Position numbers and translations under genes: made by a program
Shown here: positions 34,227-41,832 of the stretch, in pieces
Numbering within the stretch: position 1 is the stretch's first letter
Layout of the letters: each line of letters starts with the position of its first letter
Origin: Nesterenkonia haasae
GTDB taxonomy: Bacteria; Actinomycetota; Actinomycetes; Actinomycetales; Micrococcaceae
Assembly: GCF_010119385.1 (NCBI RefSeq)
Contig: NZ_VFIE01000019.1
Coordinates: 58,783 to 122,782 of the forward strand
DNA length: 64,000 nucleotides
Direction: 5' to 3'
Notes under the pieces: model-generated
What the model was told of the DNA's origin: nothing
Databases searched by the model: none
Seen by the model: only the letters and a program-made list of their open reading frames with translations

Positions 34227-34901
34227 GTGCAGATAGGTGTGTTCGACTCCGGAATCGGCGGGGAGGCTGTTGCTGTCCGCCTGCGCGAACTGCTCCCCCA
34301 GGCCCGTGTCCTCACCGCTCACGATCATCACAACGTGCCCTATGGCAGCCGCTCAGAAGACGAGGTCTACCGGCTGACTAAACGGGCCATCCAACCGTTG
34401 CTCGGCAGCAGCTGCGAAGCGATCGTGCTGGCATGCAATACCGCCACAGCGGCAGCAATCGACCGGCTGCGCGCCGACTATCCCCGCACCCCATTCGTGG
34501 GGCTGGAGCCGATGGTTAAGCCTGCCAGCACCATGTCAGAGTCCAAGACGATCGTAGTCTGTGCAACTCCCGCGACGCTTCGCAGTCAGCGGTACCAACG
34601 ACTGAAGACGGACTGGGCTTCAGCCCTCACAGTGCTCGAGCCGGACTGCTCAGAGTGGGCAGCGACTATCGAAGCACGGCGGCCTGATGAGGTGAATCTG
34701 GAGCCAGTGACCAGAGCTGTGCAGCAGCAGGCTGCCGATGTGATCGTCCTCGCCTGCACCCACTACCACTGGATCAAACCTCAGGTGGAACTGGCGGTCG
34801 GTGCGCAGGTGAGGGTGTTGGAACCCTCCGATGCGATCGCTGCGCAGATTCGCCGCATCACAGACGTTGCACAGTCGACGTCAGCGCCCTCACGTCCCTA
34901 G
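34227..34901 (+). CDS. Glutamate racemase-like protein
   Basis: Asp/Glu racemase family protein of 224 aa, about 40 residues shorter than usual MurI. The two-cysteine catalytic pair is present: Cys70 in LACNTATAAAID and Cys177 in LACTHYHW, along with Asp7-Ser8 in FDSGIGG and PYGSRS. It may make D-glutamate for peptidoglycan, but the short length leaves open a role as a second, specialised racemase. Start GTG 34227. It stands alone, convergent with the methyltransferase gene 5 bp away. Confidence 0.78.
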   Translation: MQIGVFDSGIGGEAVAVRLRELLPQARVLTAHDHHNVPYGSRSEDEVYRLTKRAIQPLLGSSCEAIVLACNTATAAAIDRLRADYPRTPFVGLEPMVKPASTMSESKTIVVCATPATLRSQRYQRLKTDWASALTVLEPDCSEWAATIEARRPDEVNLEPVTRAVQQQAADVIVLACTHYHWIKPQVELAVGAQVRVLEPSDAIAAQIRRITDVAQSTSAPSRP

Positions 34902-34905
34902 AATC

Positions 34906-35532
34906 TCAGGGTCTCCGGCGAGCCATCAGCACCACGTCGTGGAGAGTGACCTCTTCGCCGGCAGGATTGCGGCCCCTTCGGGATTCTTCTCTTGCCGTGA
35001 GGACCCTCCATTGGCCCGGGTTCAACCTGGCGGAGATGGCCGCAGTATGTGTTGAGGCCTCCTCTGGAGGGTGCTCCGGGGCATGATTGTGCGCCCCGTG
35101 AAGGTGCCCCACAATCGGCAGCGACCCGCCAGGCTTAACCCATGACGCGATCCGCTCGTAAAAGTCCAGCTGCGCCGACGCTGGATGCGCATAGTGCGTC
35201 ATCACGAGGTCGAACTCTACGTCGGGAGACCACACTGTGGCATCAGCTTCAACCCAGCGAGTTCTTTCGGCGACCCCGGCCTGGTCAGCACTCCGTGCGG
35301 CGTGGCCGAGGGCGCGAGAAGAGATGTCAACTCCTGTGACGTCCCATCCCCGACGTGCGAGGTGGATGGCTTCCGCCCCTGCTCCGCACCCGGCATCCAG
35401 AACAGTCCCCGGCTGCAGCGACTCGGTCTCACGTTCTAGATAGGGATTGGCAGGCGAGGCTGGCGTCTGCGCGGCTCCGTGCACTGCAGCCCAATGAGTT
35501 TCCCAGTACGGTTTGTCGAAGTCATAGGTCAT
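34906..35532 (-). CDS. Class I SAM-dependent methyltransferase
   Basis: Protein of 208 aa with a Methyltransf_25-type fold. Motif I is VLDAGCGAGAEAIHLARRGWDVTGVDIS (residues ~40-68), motif II-like EADATVWSPDVEFDLVMTHYAHPAS carries the core acid. It lacks membrane or DNA-binding regions. The THYAHPASAQLDFYERIASWVKPGGSL piece is close to the group that includes tellurite-resistance-like methyltransferases. The target is unknown. Confidence 0.85.
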   Translation of the reverse strand: MTYDFDKPYWETHWAAVHGAAQTPASPANPYLERETESLQPGTVLDAGCGAGAEAIHLARRGWDVTGVDISSRALGHAARSADQAGVAERTRWVEADATVWSPDVEFDLVMTHYAHPASAQLDFYERIASWVKPGGSLPIVGHLHGAHNHAPEHPPEEASTHTAAISARLNPGQWRVLTAREESRRGRNPAGEEVTLHDVVLMARRRP

Positions 35533-35617
35533 GCTGCCATCCTGGCTCCGAGCGTCCCACTCAGCAGCTCGGTTTGCTGAATCTGCAAATGTCAGTGACG
35601 CCCTTTAGAGTGCTGAT

Positions 35618-35983
35618 GTGGATGAGCAGACGCACGAACGGGTGCGGGACGTTATTGCCTCGGTGCCGTCCGGCAGAGTTGCCACCTATGGAGACGTGGC
35701 GGCGATCGCTGGCCTGTCCACTCCCCGACTTGTGGGACGGGTCCTGCGTGAGGATGGTTTCGACCTTCCCTGGCATCGGATCATCCGTGCCAATGGCGTC
35801 CCCGCGCCACACCTGCTCACCGAACAGCTGGAACGTCTGCGCACCGAAGGAGTGCTGGCAGAAAACTGCCGGATAGATCTGAAACGCTACCGGTGGAATC
35901 CGCACCTGGATGAGATCACTGTGGTGCGGCGTGCTGACGCACCCAGGAGTGCATGGCGATCCCGGCGGCCACACCGGCGTTGA
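35618..35983 (+). CDS. Alkyltransferase-like protein (ATL, MGMT fold without catalytic Cys)
   Basis: Protein of 121 aa matching the DNA-binding domain of O6-alkylguanine transferases. GRVATYGDVAAIAGLSTPRLVGRVL is the helix-turn-helix region and the active site is PWHRII, with Trp52 where active enzymes have Cys (PCHRV). That substitution defines ATL proteins, which bind O6-alkylguanine and pass it to nucleotide excision repair. The last 68 bases overlap the 3' end of the convergent RNA methyltransferase gene. Confidence 0.88.
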   Translation: MDEQTHERVRDVIASVPSGRVATYGDVAAIAGLSTPRLVGRVLREDGFDLPWHRIIRANGVPAPHLLTEQLERLRTEGVLAENCRIDLKRYRWNPHLDEITVVRRADAPRSAWRSRRPHRR

Positions 35984-36596
35984 TCGACCGAGTGGACCCG
36001 AACTGGGCTATGGAGAGAGTCGCGTGAGCAGCCTCCCTGATGGGTTCACTGAGGCCGGGCCCTTCCTGCCCGAACACCAGCACACACCGCTCGGGCAGCG
36101 GGTACGTTTCCAACGGCACTGAGTCTGGAAACAGGTCCACACCGAGAACGACGACGCCGGCTGCCTCTGCCCAGCTCACAAACTCCTCCACTGTGGGGTG
36201 GTGCCTGATGTGCTGATACTTGTCCGTCACCATGGCTCCGCGCCGATTCCACCGTTTCTTGCCGATGATGTGCACTTCCTTCGCCAGAAAAGCATTGGCG
36301 GTGCGGACCACGGTGCCGATATTGAAATCGTGCTGCCAATTTTCAATAGCCACGTGAAAACCGTGCCGCTTTGAGTCCAGATCCGCGACGATCGCCCCAT
36401 GCCTCCAGTACCGATAGGAATCGATCACGTTGCGCCGGTCTCCCTCGCGCAGAAAAGTGGGGTCCAGGTGCGCGCTGTCCGGCCACGGCCCGTCCCAGGG
36501 GCCGACTCCCACTTCCCTCTCTGGCGCTTCTGCAGCTGAGGCGTGGTGGGCATCGAGACCCGTGGCGTCGTCGTGCTGTCTGTTGGGCTGATCCAC
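35916..36596 (-). CDS. TrmH/SpoU-family RNA methyltransferase
   Basis: SAM-dependent RNA 2'-O-ribose methyltransferase of 226 aa. The three SPOUT motifs are NIGTVVRTANAFLA (motif 1), VLVFGQEGPGLSEPI (motif 2) and SINAGVAAGIAMHSW (motif 3), together forming the knot. The N-terminal ~40 residues are acidic and unconserved. RNA target unknown (tRNA or 23S rRNA). Its 3' end overlaps the ATL gene in a tail-to-tail manner. Confidence 0.88.
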   Translation of the reverse strand: MDQPNRQHDDATGLDAHHASAAEAPEREVGVGPWDGPWPDSAHLDPTFLREGDRRNVIDSYRYWRHGAIVADLDSKRHGFHVAIENWQHDFNIGTVVRTANAFLAKEVHIIGKKRWNRRGAMVTDKYQHIRHHPTVEEFVSWAEAAGVVVLGVDLFPDSVPLETYPLPERCVLVFGQEGPGLSEPIREAAHATLSIAQFGSTRSINAGVAAGIAMHSWVRQHAAPQ

Positions 36597-36658
36597 ATCA
36601 TTACCCTACTCGTGGTGGCTGATCTGCTCGATTAGCCCCGATTCGATAAGCTCATGGC

Positions 36659-37840
36659 ATGGGTGATGTGCAGAATCCTCTGGAAATCCTTGGGCTCGAC
36701 CAGTTGCGACGACGGCAGTCCATCAAGTGGCGAGCCTTCGGCGACGAGGTCCTGCCGCTGTGGGTGGCGGAGATGGACACTCCGCTGGCTGAGCCGATCG
36801 CTCGTGCGCTACGGGACATGATTGAGCTGGGAGACACCGGGTACCCGCACACCGGGCCCTATGTGGATGCCTTCCTGCACTTTGCCCAGCAGCGCTGGGA
36901 CTGGACGCCGCGTCCAGAGCAGATCCGTCCCGTCCGGGATGTGATGACCGGTGCGGTCGAGGCGCTGCAGCTGATCGGTGAGTTGTGGGACACCGTCATC
37001 GTGTCCTCCCCGGTTTACCCTCCGTTCTTCATGTATCCCGTCAGCGCCGGACGGCGTGTGGTGGAGGCACCTCTGGGTGCCGATGGCCGGCTTGACTTCG
37101 ACATGTTGGAAGAGTCCTTCAACCTGCGCACTACCGGAGGACAGGCAGCCTACTTACTGTCCAATCCGCATAACCCCACTGGTGTGGCACACACCAAGAG
37201 GGAGTTGGAACAGCTGGCCCAGTTGTCAGCGGACTACGGGGTCCGCGTGGTGGCAGATGAGATCCACGCCCCCCTGGTCTACTCCAATGCCAAGTTCACG
37301 CCGTACCTCACCGTGGATCCTCGGGGTTACTCGGTCATGTCAGCCTCCAAGGCGTGGAACCTCGCTGGATTGAAGGCTGGACTGCTGATCGCCGGGGAAG
37401 AGGTCACATCGGAACTCGCGGCATTGGCACCGGAGACATCTCACGGTCCCAGTCATGCCGGTGTGGTGGCGCAAACTGCCGCCTACGCCGAGGGTCATGA
37501 GTGGCTCGACGCGGCGCTCGCCGGATTAGAAGCCAACCGCGCTCTGCTGCCTGAACTTTTGGCAGAGTCGGCCCCCGAGGTCAAAATGACCTCCCCAGAG
37601 TCCACTTACCTGGCGTGGTTGGACTTCACCGCCTACGGGTTTGATGATGAGCCCAATGGCGGGGTCGAAACCCCGGTTCTGGGGCCGGCCAAGCACCTCC
37701 TGTCCGAGGCGAAAGTCGCGCTCACCCCCGGTCATGCCTTCGGCACAGGCGGCGAGCGCCACGCACGGCTGAACTTCGCCGCCAGCCAGGCAGTACTCAC
37801 TGAGGCTGTTCAGCGGATGGGCGCGGCCCTGGAACGCTGA
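36659..37840 (+). CDS. PatB/MalY-type aminotransferase (cystathionine beta-lyase-like)
   Basis: PLP-dependent fold-type I enzyme of 393 aa, close to PatB/MalY C-S lyases. The N-terminal RRRQSIKWRAFGDEVLPLWVAEMDTP is the family hallmark; SNPHNPTGVAHT, VADEIHAPLVY and the PLP lysine Lys231 in SASKAWNLAGLKAG follow. It should cleave cystathionine or cysteine conjugates to homocysteine or thiols plus pyruvate, fitting the sulfur theme. The 3' end overlaps the MFS gene by 44 bp tail to tail. Confidence 0.87.
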   Translation: MGDVQNPLEILGLDQLRRRQSIKWRAFGDEVLPLWVAEMDTPLAEPIARALRDMIELGDTGYPHTGPYVDAFLHFAQQRWDWTPRPEQIRPVRDVMTGAVEALQLIGELWDTVIVSSPVYPPFFMYPVSAGRRVVEAPLGADGRLDFDMLEESFNLRTTGGQAAYLLSNPHNPTGVAHTKRELEQLAQLSADYGVRVVADEIHAPLVYSNAKFTPYLTVDPRGYSVMSASKAWNLAGLKAGLLIAGEEVTSELAALAPETSHGPSHAGVVAQTAAYAEGHEWLDAALAGLEANRALLPELLAESAPEVKMTSPESTYLAWLDFTAYGFDDEPNGGVETPVLGPAKHLLSEAKVALTPGHAFGTGGERHARLNFAASQAVLTEAVQRMGAALER

Positions 37841-39041
37841 ACATCAGCGCCACCATGGCGAGCACTCCAATGCCCGCCAGTACCACATACATCATCTCCC
37901 AGCTGCCTAGCAGCTCCGCCAACCATGCGCCCAGCGCTGGGGCGAGGGCGACGCTGAGCATCACCGGTGCGTTGAACACTCCTGACAGCCTCCCGTAGGC
38001 ACGGGGGCCCCACCGGTCGGTGACGGCAGTGGCCTTCAGGAGGGTGGAGATCCCGCGCGCCACACCAGCGGCCATGGCAATGAAGATCAACCACACCGGG
38101 TTGGTGGCGTCCACGGCAAGGGCGGCCGTGCTCACGGCCAACAGTCCGTAGATCCACATATGCCGCGCCACCACACTGAGGTGACGCTCCATAGCCCAAT
38201 AGAAGAGTCTCCCCACCACTTGGCCCAAACCCCCAAGTCCCAGGATCCACGCCGCGAGCGAGGATGAGACGCCGCGGTCGATCAGCATGGGCACCAGGTT
38301 AATCATGGCCGCAAACATTGACACCCCGCCCAGGGTCAGCCCGACCGTCATCAGCAGGTATGCCGGTGACCGGATAATGCCGCGGGCATAGGCGATGTCA
38401 CTGCGCTTCTGGGCCGTGAGGCTGTCCCCGGCGTCGTCGTGGTCTTGGGCGCCTCTGTCCTCTGCGGGCCAGGGGCGGCTCAGCACAAGTCCGTGGACGG
38501 GAATCGCCACTACGCCGAGCACAACCGCCAGGACCAGGTAGACCCCGCGCCAGTCGAAGGCGCCGGTCAGCGCCTCGGTGACCGGAGCGAACACTGTGGA
38601 GGCTAGTCCTCCGATGAGCGTGATGACGGTCAGAGCAAATACTCGCCGATGCCCGTACCACCGTGTTACGGCAGCGAACGCCGGCGGGTAGAGATTGCCC
38701 GCCATAGCTACTCCGGCGATCAGCCACCCGGTGAGAAACATCCAGTAGTTCACAGCTGATGCGACGATGACCAGACCCAGGACCCCCAGAACGGAACCAA
38801 CAGTCATGACTAACCGGGGGCCACGCCGATCCAGGATTTTGCCTACTGGAATGCCAAGCAGCGCGGAGACCACCAAGCCCGCAGAGTAGGCGACAGTCAC
38901 AGAGGTAGCGGTCCATCCGGTGTCCTCCAGGATGCGCGCTGACAGGACCGGGAACGCGTAGTAGAGGATGCCCCAAGCGATGATCTGCGTTGTGCACAGC
39001 CCAGTAAGTATCACCGGCAGGGCCGGACGATCCTGCGTCAC
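37797..39041 (-). CDS. MFS transporter
   Basis: Twelve-helix major facilitator carrier of 414 aa. The A-like motif GKILDRRGPRLVMTVGSVLG follows helix 2, and the central loop (AEDRGAQDHDDAGDS) is acidic. It resembles the OFA (oxalate/formate antiporter) branch: ILYYAFPVLSARILEDTGWTATSV. Substrate unknown. It is upstream of pyrE on the same strand by genome order, with 27 bp between pyrE start-side and its start region. Start GTG 39041. Confidence 0.85.
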   Translation of the reverse strand: MTQDRPALPVILTGLCTTQIIAWGILYYAFPVLSARILEDTGWTATSVTVAYSAGLVVSALLGIPVGKILDRRGPRLVMTVGSVLGVLGLVIVASAVNYWMFLTGWLIAGVAMAGNLYPPAFAAVTRWYGHRRVFALTVITLIGGLASTVFAPVTEALTGAFDWRGVYLVLAVVLGVVAIPVHGLVLSRPWPAEDRGAQDHDDAGDSLTAQKRSDIAYARGIIRSPAYLLMTVGLTLGGVSMFAAMINLVPMLIDRGVSSSLAAWILGLGGLGQVVGRLFYWAMERHLSVVARHMWIYGLLAVSTAALAVDATNPVWLIFIAMAAGVARGISTLLKATAVTDRWGPRAYGRLSGVFNAPVMLSVALAPALGAWLAELLGSWEMMYVVLAGIGVLAMVALMFSVPGPRPSAEQPQ

Positions 39042-39068
39042 CGGTGATTCAGCTCTCGCTCAGAGCAG

Positions 39069-39653
39069 TCACTCCAACCCCAGATCCTGCTTGGAGTATG
39101 CGTAGAAGCAGGGAACTCCGGCCTCGGCCTCAATCTTCTCCTTGGCGCCGGTGTCACGGTCCACGATCACGGCCACAGCCTGGACGTCTCCGCCGGCAGC
39201 CCGTACGCCTTCAACTGCCTGCAGCGCGGATCCGCCAGTGGTGGAAGTGTCCTCCAGGACCACGACTTTGCGTCCTTCGATGCTGGGGCCCTCCACCTGC
39301 CGGCCCATGCCATAGGATTTGGCAGCTTTGCGCACCACAAAGGCGTCGAGCCCCCGGCCCTGAGCAGAAGCCGCATGCAGCATCGCGGTGCCGACAGGGT
39401 CTGCGCCCATCGTGAGTCCGCCCACCGCCGAATAGTCGATACCGGCGGCGTCGAGCATTTTGAGCATCACTCGACCCACTAAGGGCGCTGCCTCGTGATG
39501 CAGGGTGACCCGACGCAGGTCGACGTAGTAATCCGCTTCCTTACCCGACGAGAGGGTGACTCTCCCGCGGACAACAGCGTGCTGGTCAATGAGTTCGCAC
39601 AGCCTGCTGACCTCTGGGTCAGCGCCTGGCGTGGCAGATGCATAGGACGTCAT
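39069..39653 (-). CDS. pyrE: Orotate phosphoribosyltransferase
   Basis: Pyrimidine biosynthesis enzyme of 194 aa that makes OMP from orotate and PRPP. Visible motifs are RVTLSSGKEADYYVDLRRVTL, ALTMGADPVG-like GLTMGADPVGTAM, RKAAKSYGMGRQVEG and the PRPP loop VVVLEDTSTTGGSALQAVE. ATG 39653 follows GGATGG; ATG 39662 is also possible. Divergent from nadE. It precedes the MFS gene by about 27 bp, so the two may be cotranscribed. Confidence 0.95.
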   Translation of the reverse strand: MTSYASATPGADPEVSRLCELIDQHAVVRGRVTLSSGKEADYYVDLRRVTLHHEAAPLVGRVMLKMLDAAGIDYSAVGGLTMGADPVGTAMLHAASAQGRGLDAFVVRKAAKSYGMGRQVEGPSIEGRKVVVLEDTSTTGGSALQAVEGVRAAGGDVQAVAVIVDRDTGAKEKIEAEAGVPCFYAYSKQDLGLE

Positions 39654-39762
39654 GGGGCCCATCCTATGTCCGCCCCCGGCCGGCGGAGCAGTTCGAAACT
39701 CCAAGCTGCCCTTCAGCCTCAGTTCACCTCACAGTGACACGGCGCTGACTACACTGAGGACC

Positions 39763-40587
39763 ATGCGCGAGCTCCAGAAAACCATTATTGAGGAAATGGG
39801 CGTCAAACCCCGTATTGATCCGGCTCACGAAATCGACCGCCGTGTTGATTTCTTGGCAGATTACGCCACTGCTGCCGGGGTCAAAGGATTCGTTCTGGGC
39901 ATCTCCGGCGGAGTGGACTCCACTCTGGCTGGCTACCTAGCCCAGCAAGCTGCAGAGAAGCTGCGTGCTCAGGGGACCGACGCGCGCTTCCACGCCATGC
40001 GGCTGCCGCATGGGGTGCAGCATGACGAGGATGACGCCCAGCTGGCTCTGAATTTTATAGGCCCAGACCATGTGCACACCTTCAATATCGAGAAGGCCGT
40101 CACGGGAGTAGATGTGGCCTATAAGGAAACCTTCGGGGGCAGGCTGGCCGACTTCCACCGAGGGAATGTTAAGGCTCGTCTACGCATGACAGCTCAGTAT
40201 GCGGTTGCCGGAGAGCAGAGCGCTTTGGTCGTAGGGACGGATCATGGTGCTGAGTCCGTCACGGGGTTCTTCACTAAATTCGGCGACGGCGGGGCGGATA
40301 TCCTGCCGAACTTCGCTTTGAACAAGCGGCAGATCCGCCAGCTTTTGCAGCATCTCGGGGTCGATGAGCACATCTGGTCCAAAGCACCCACCGCTGACCT
40401 TTTGGATGACAGTCCCGGACAGCTCGACGAGATTGAACTTGGCATCACGTATGACCAGATCGATGATTATCTGGAGGGTCAGAGCATCGACGACGACGCC
40501 GCCGCCCGCCTGGAGAGCCATTACCTCGCCACACGTCACAAACGTACCGTTCCCGTCACACCCTTAGACAGTTGGTGGAAGGACTGA
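39763..40587 (+). CDS. nadE: NAD synthetase, ammonia-dependent
   Basis: Final enzyme of NAD biosynthesis, 274 aa. The ATP-binding SGGVDSTLAGY lies near residue 45; RLPHGVQHDEDDAQLAL, NVKARLRMTAQYAVAG, LVVGTDHGAESVTGFFTKFGDGGADI and KAPTADLLDD are all typical of the short, NH3-dependent form, which lacks the glutaminase domain. ATG 39763 has GAGGA upstream. Divergent from pyrE, with 109 bp between. Confidence 0.96.
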   Translation: MRELQKTIIEEMGVKPRIDPAHEIDRRVDFLADYATAAGVKGFVLGISGGVDSTLAGYLAQQAAEKLRAQGTDARFHAMRLPHGVQHDEDDAQLALNFIGPDHVHTFNIEKAVTGVDVAYKETFGGRLADFHRGNVKARLRMTAQYAVAGEQSALVVGTDHGAESVTGFFTKFGDGGADILPNFALNKRQIRQLLQHLGVDEHIWSKAPTADLLDDSPGQLDEIELGITYDQIDDYLEGQSIDDDAAARLESHYLATRHKRTVPVTPLDSWWKD

Positions 40588-40686
40588 CCCACCGACGGCG
40601 GCCGTTCGTGCCGACTTTTTCGGCCCTCAAGCCGGCCATATGTCGTCGTAGCGGGCCGACGTACGTCGGGACGCGCTGATAACGTG

Positions 40687-41496
40687 GTGAGCGTGAAAAT
40701 CGCGACGTGGAATGTGAATTCGATGCGGGCCCGGGCCGATCGGGTGGAAGCCTGGCTGGAGAAGTCCGATGTGGACGTCTTGGCTATCCAGGAGACCAAA
40801 TGCAAGGATGACAACTTCCCCTGGGAGCTCTTCGAGCACAACGGGTATGACGTCGCGCACTTTGGCTTCAATCAGTGGAACGGTGTGGCCATCGCTTCGC
40901 GGGTGGGTTTGAAGGACGTCGAGCGTACCTTCCCTGATCAGCCGGAGTTCGGCAAGAATGGCAAAGACCCGGTCCAGGAGGCCCGCGCCATCGGGGCCAC
41001 ATGCAACGGAGTCCGGCTGTGGAGCCTGTACGTTCCCAATGGGAGAACGCGCGATGACGAGCATATGGTCTACAAGTTGGAGTGGCTCCGCCGGCTCCGG
41101 AGGCACGCTGAAGCGTGGCTCACCGAGGATCCTGACGCGCAGATCGTCCTGGCGGGGGATTGGAACATTGCCCCAGAGGACCAGGATGTGTGGGATATCG
41201 ATTTCTTCGAGAAGAACCAGCTGACGCATGTGACCGACGATGAGCGTGCTGCGTTCCAGGGATTCCTCGACGCGGGATACGCCGACGTGGTCCGCCCGCA
41301 TGCGCCTGGCCCCGGGGTGTATACCTTTTGGGAGTACACCAGCCTCCGATTCCAGAAGCGACAGGGAATGCGCATTGACTTCCACTTGGCGTCCCCAACT
41401 CTGGCAAGGCGGGTGGAGAACGCCTATGTGGACAAGGACGAACGTCGCGGGAAAGGCGCCAGCGACCACGCACCGGTGGTCATGGAACTGACGTAG
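40687..41496 (+). CDS. xthA: Exodeoxyribonuclease III (AP endonuclease)
   Basis: DNA repair nuclease of 269 aa of the EEP superfamily. Visible catalytic elements are KIATWNVNSMRARADR at the start, AIQETKCKDDNFPWELF with the metal Glu, LYVPNGR, VLAGDWNIAPEDQDVWD with Asp/Asn, and SDHAPVVMEL near the end. Three in-frame GTG codons (40684, 40687, 40693) compete as start; 40687 gives the usual MSVKIATW N terminus. It acts on abasic sites and 3' blocks. Confidence 0.94.
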   Translation: MSVKIATWNVNSMRARADRVEAWLEKSDVDVLAIQETKCKDDNFPWELFEHNGYDVAHFGFNQWNGVAIASRVGLKDVERTFPDQPEFGKNGKDPVQEARAIGATCNGVRLWSLYVPNGRTRDDEHMVYKLEWLRRLRRHAEAWLTEDPDAQIVLAGDWNIAPEDQDVWDIDFFEKNQLTHVTDDERAAFQGFLDAGYADVVRPHAPGPGVYTFWEYTSLRFQKRQGMRIDFHLASPTLARRVENAYVDKDERRGKGASDHAPVVMELT

Positions 41497-41508
41497 CTCT
41501 TTTACGAC

Positions 41509-41832
41509 CTAAGGCCCTGTGGCGCCGGAGTGCCCAGGCAGTGATACTTGGTCTACAGGAACTGAGAAGCAGATTCCGTGGGAGTCCTGGCCATCAAAAA
41601 TGACCTCGTGCAGACATGCCATCAGGGCCTGGACTTTCTCCGTGGGGACCACCATCATCAGGAGCGACTGCGCCCCGGTGAAGTGCACTCCGAAGATAGT
41701 CCTGCGGGCGTGTGAGCCGACACCACGTGCAGACAGCGCAGTCACTCCGGTGGCGCCGGCATCCTCCACGAGGGTGATGGCTCTCTCTTCTTGGTCATCC
41801 GGGGTCACCACGAATACGACACTGTGCGACAT
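41509..41832 (-). CDS. PII-like regulatory protein
   Basis: Small protein of 107 aa with PII-like periodicity: SVVFVVTPDDQEERAITLVEDAG at the N terminus, GVTALSARGVG, GAQSLLMMVVPTEKVQALMACLHEV and a C-terminal GICFSVPVDQVSL strand, as in PII-family sensors. The T-loop segment (SHARRTIFGVHF) lacks the GlnB uridylylation Tyr. ATG 41832 or 41835 overlaps the stop of the upstream DUF1538 gene (ATGATG), and GGAGG precedes it. The coupling suggests it controls that membrane protein, as PII proteins do for transporters. Confidence 0.75.
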   Translation of the reverse strand: MSHSVVFVVTPDDQEERAITLVEDAGATGVTALSARGVGSHARRTIFGVHFTGAQSLLMMVVPTEKVQALMACLHEVIFDGQDSHGICFSVPVDQVSLPGHSGATGP

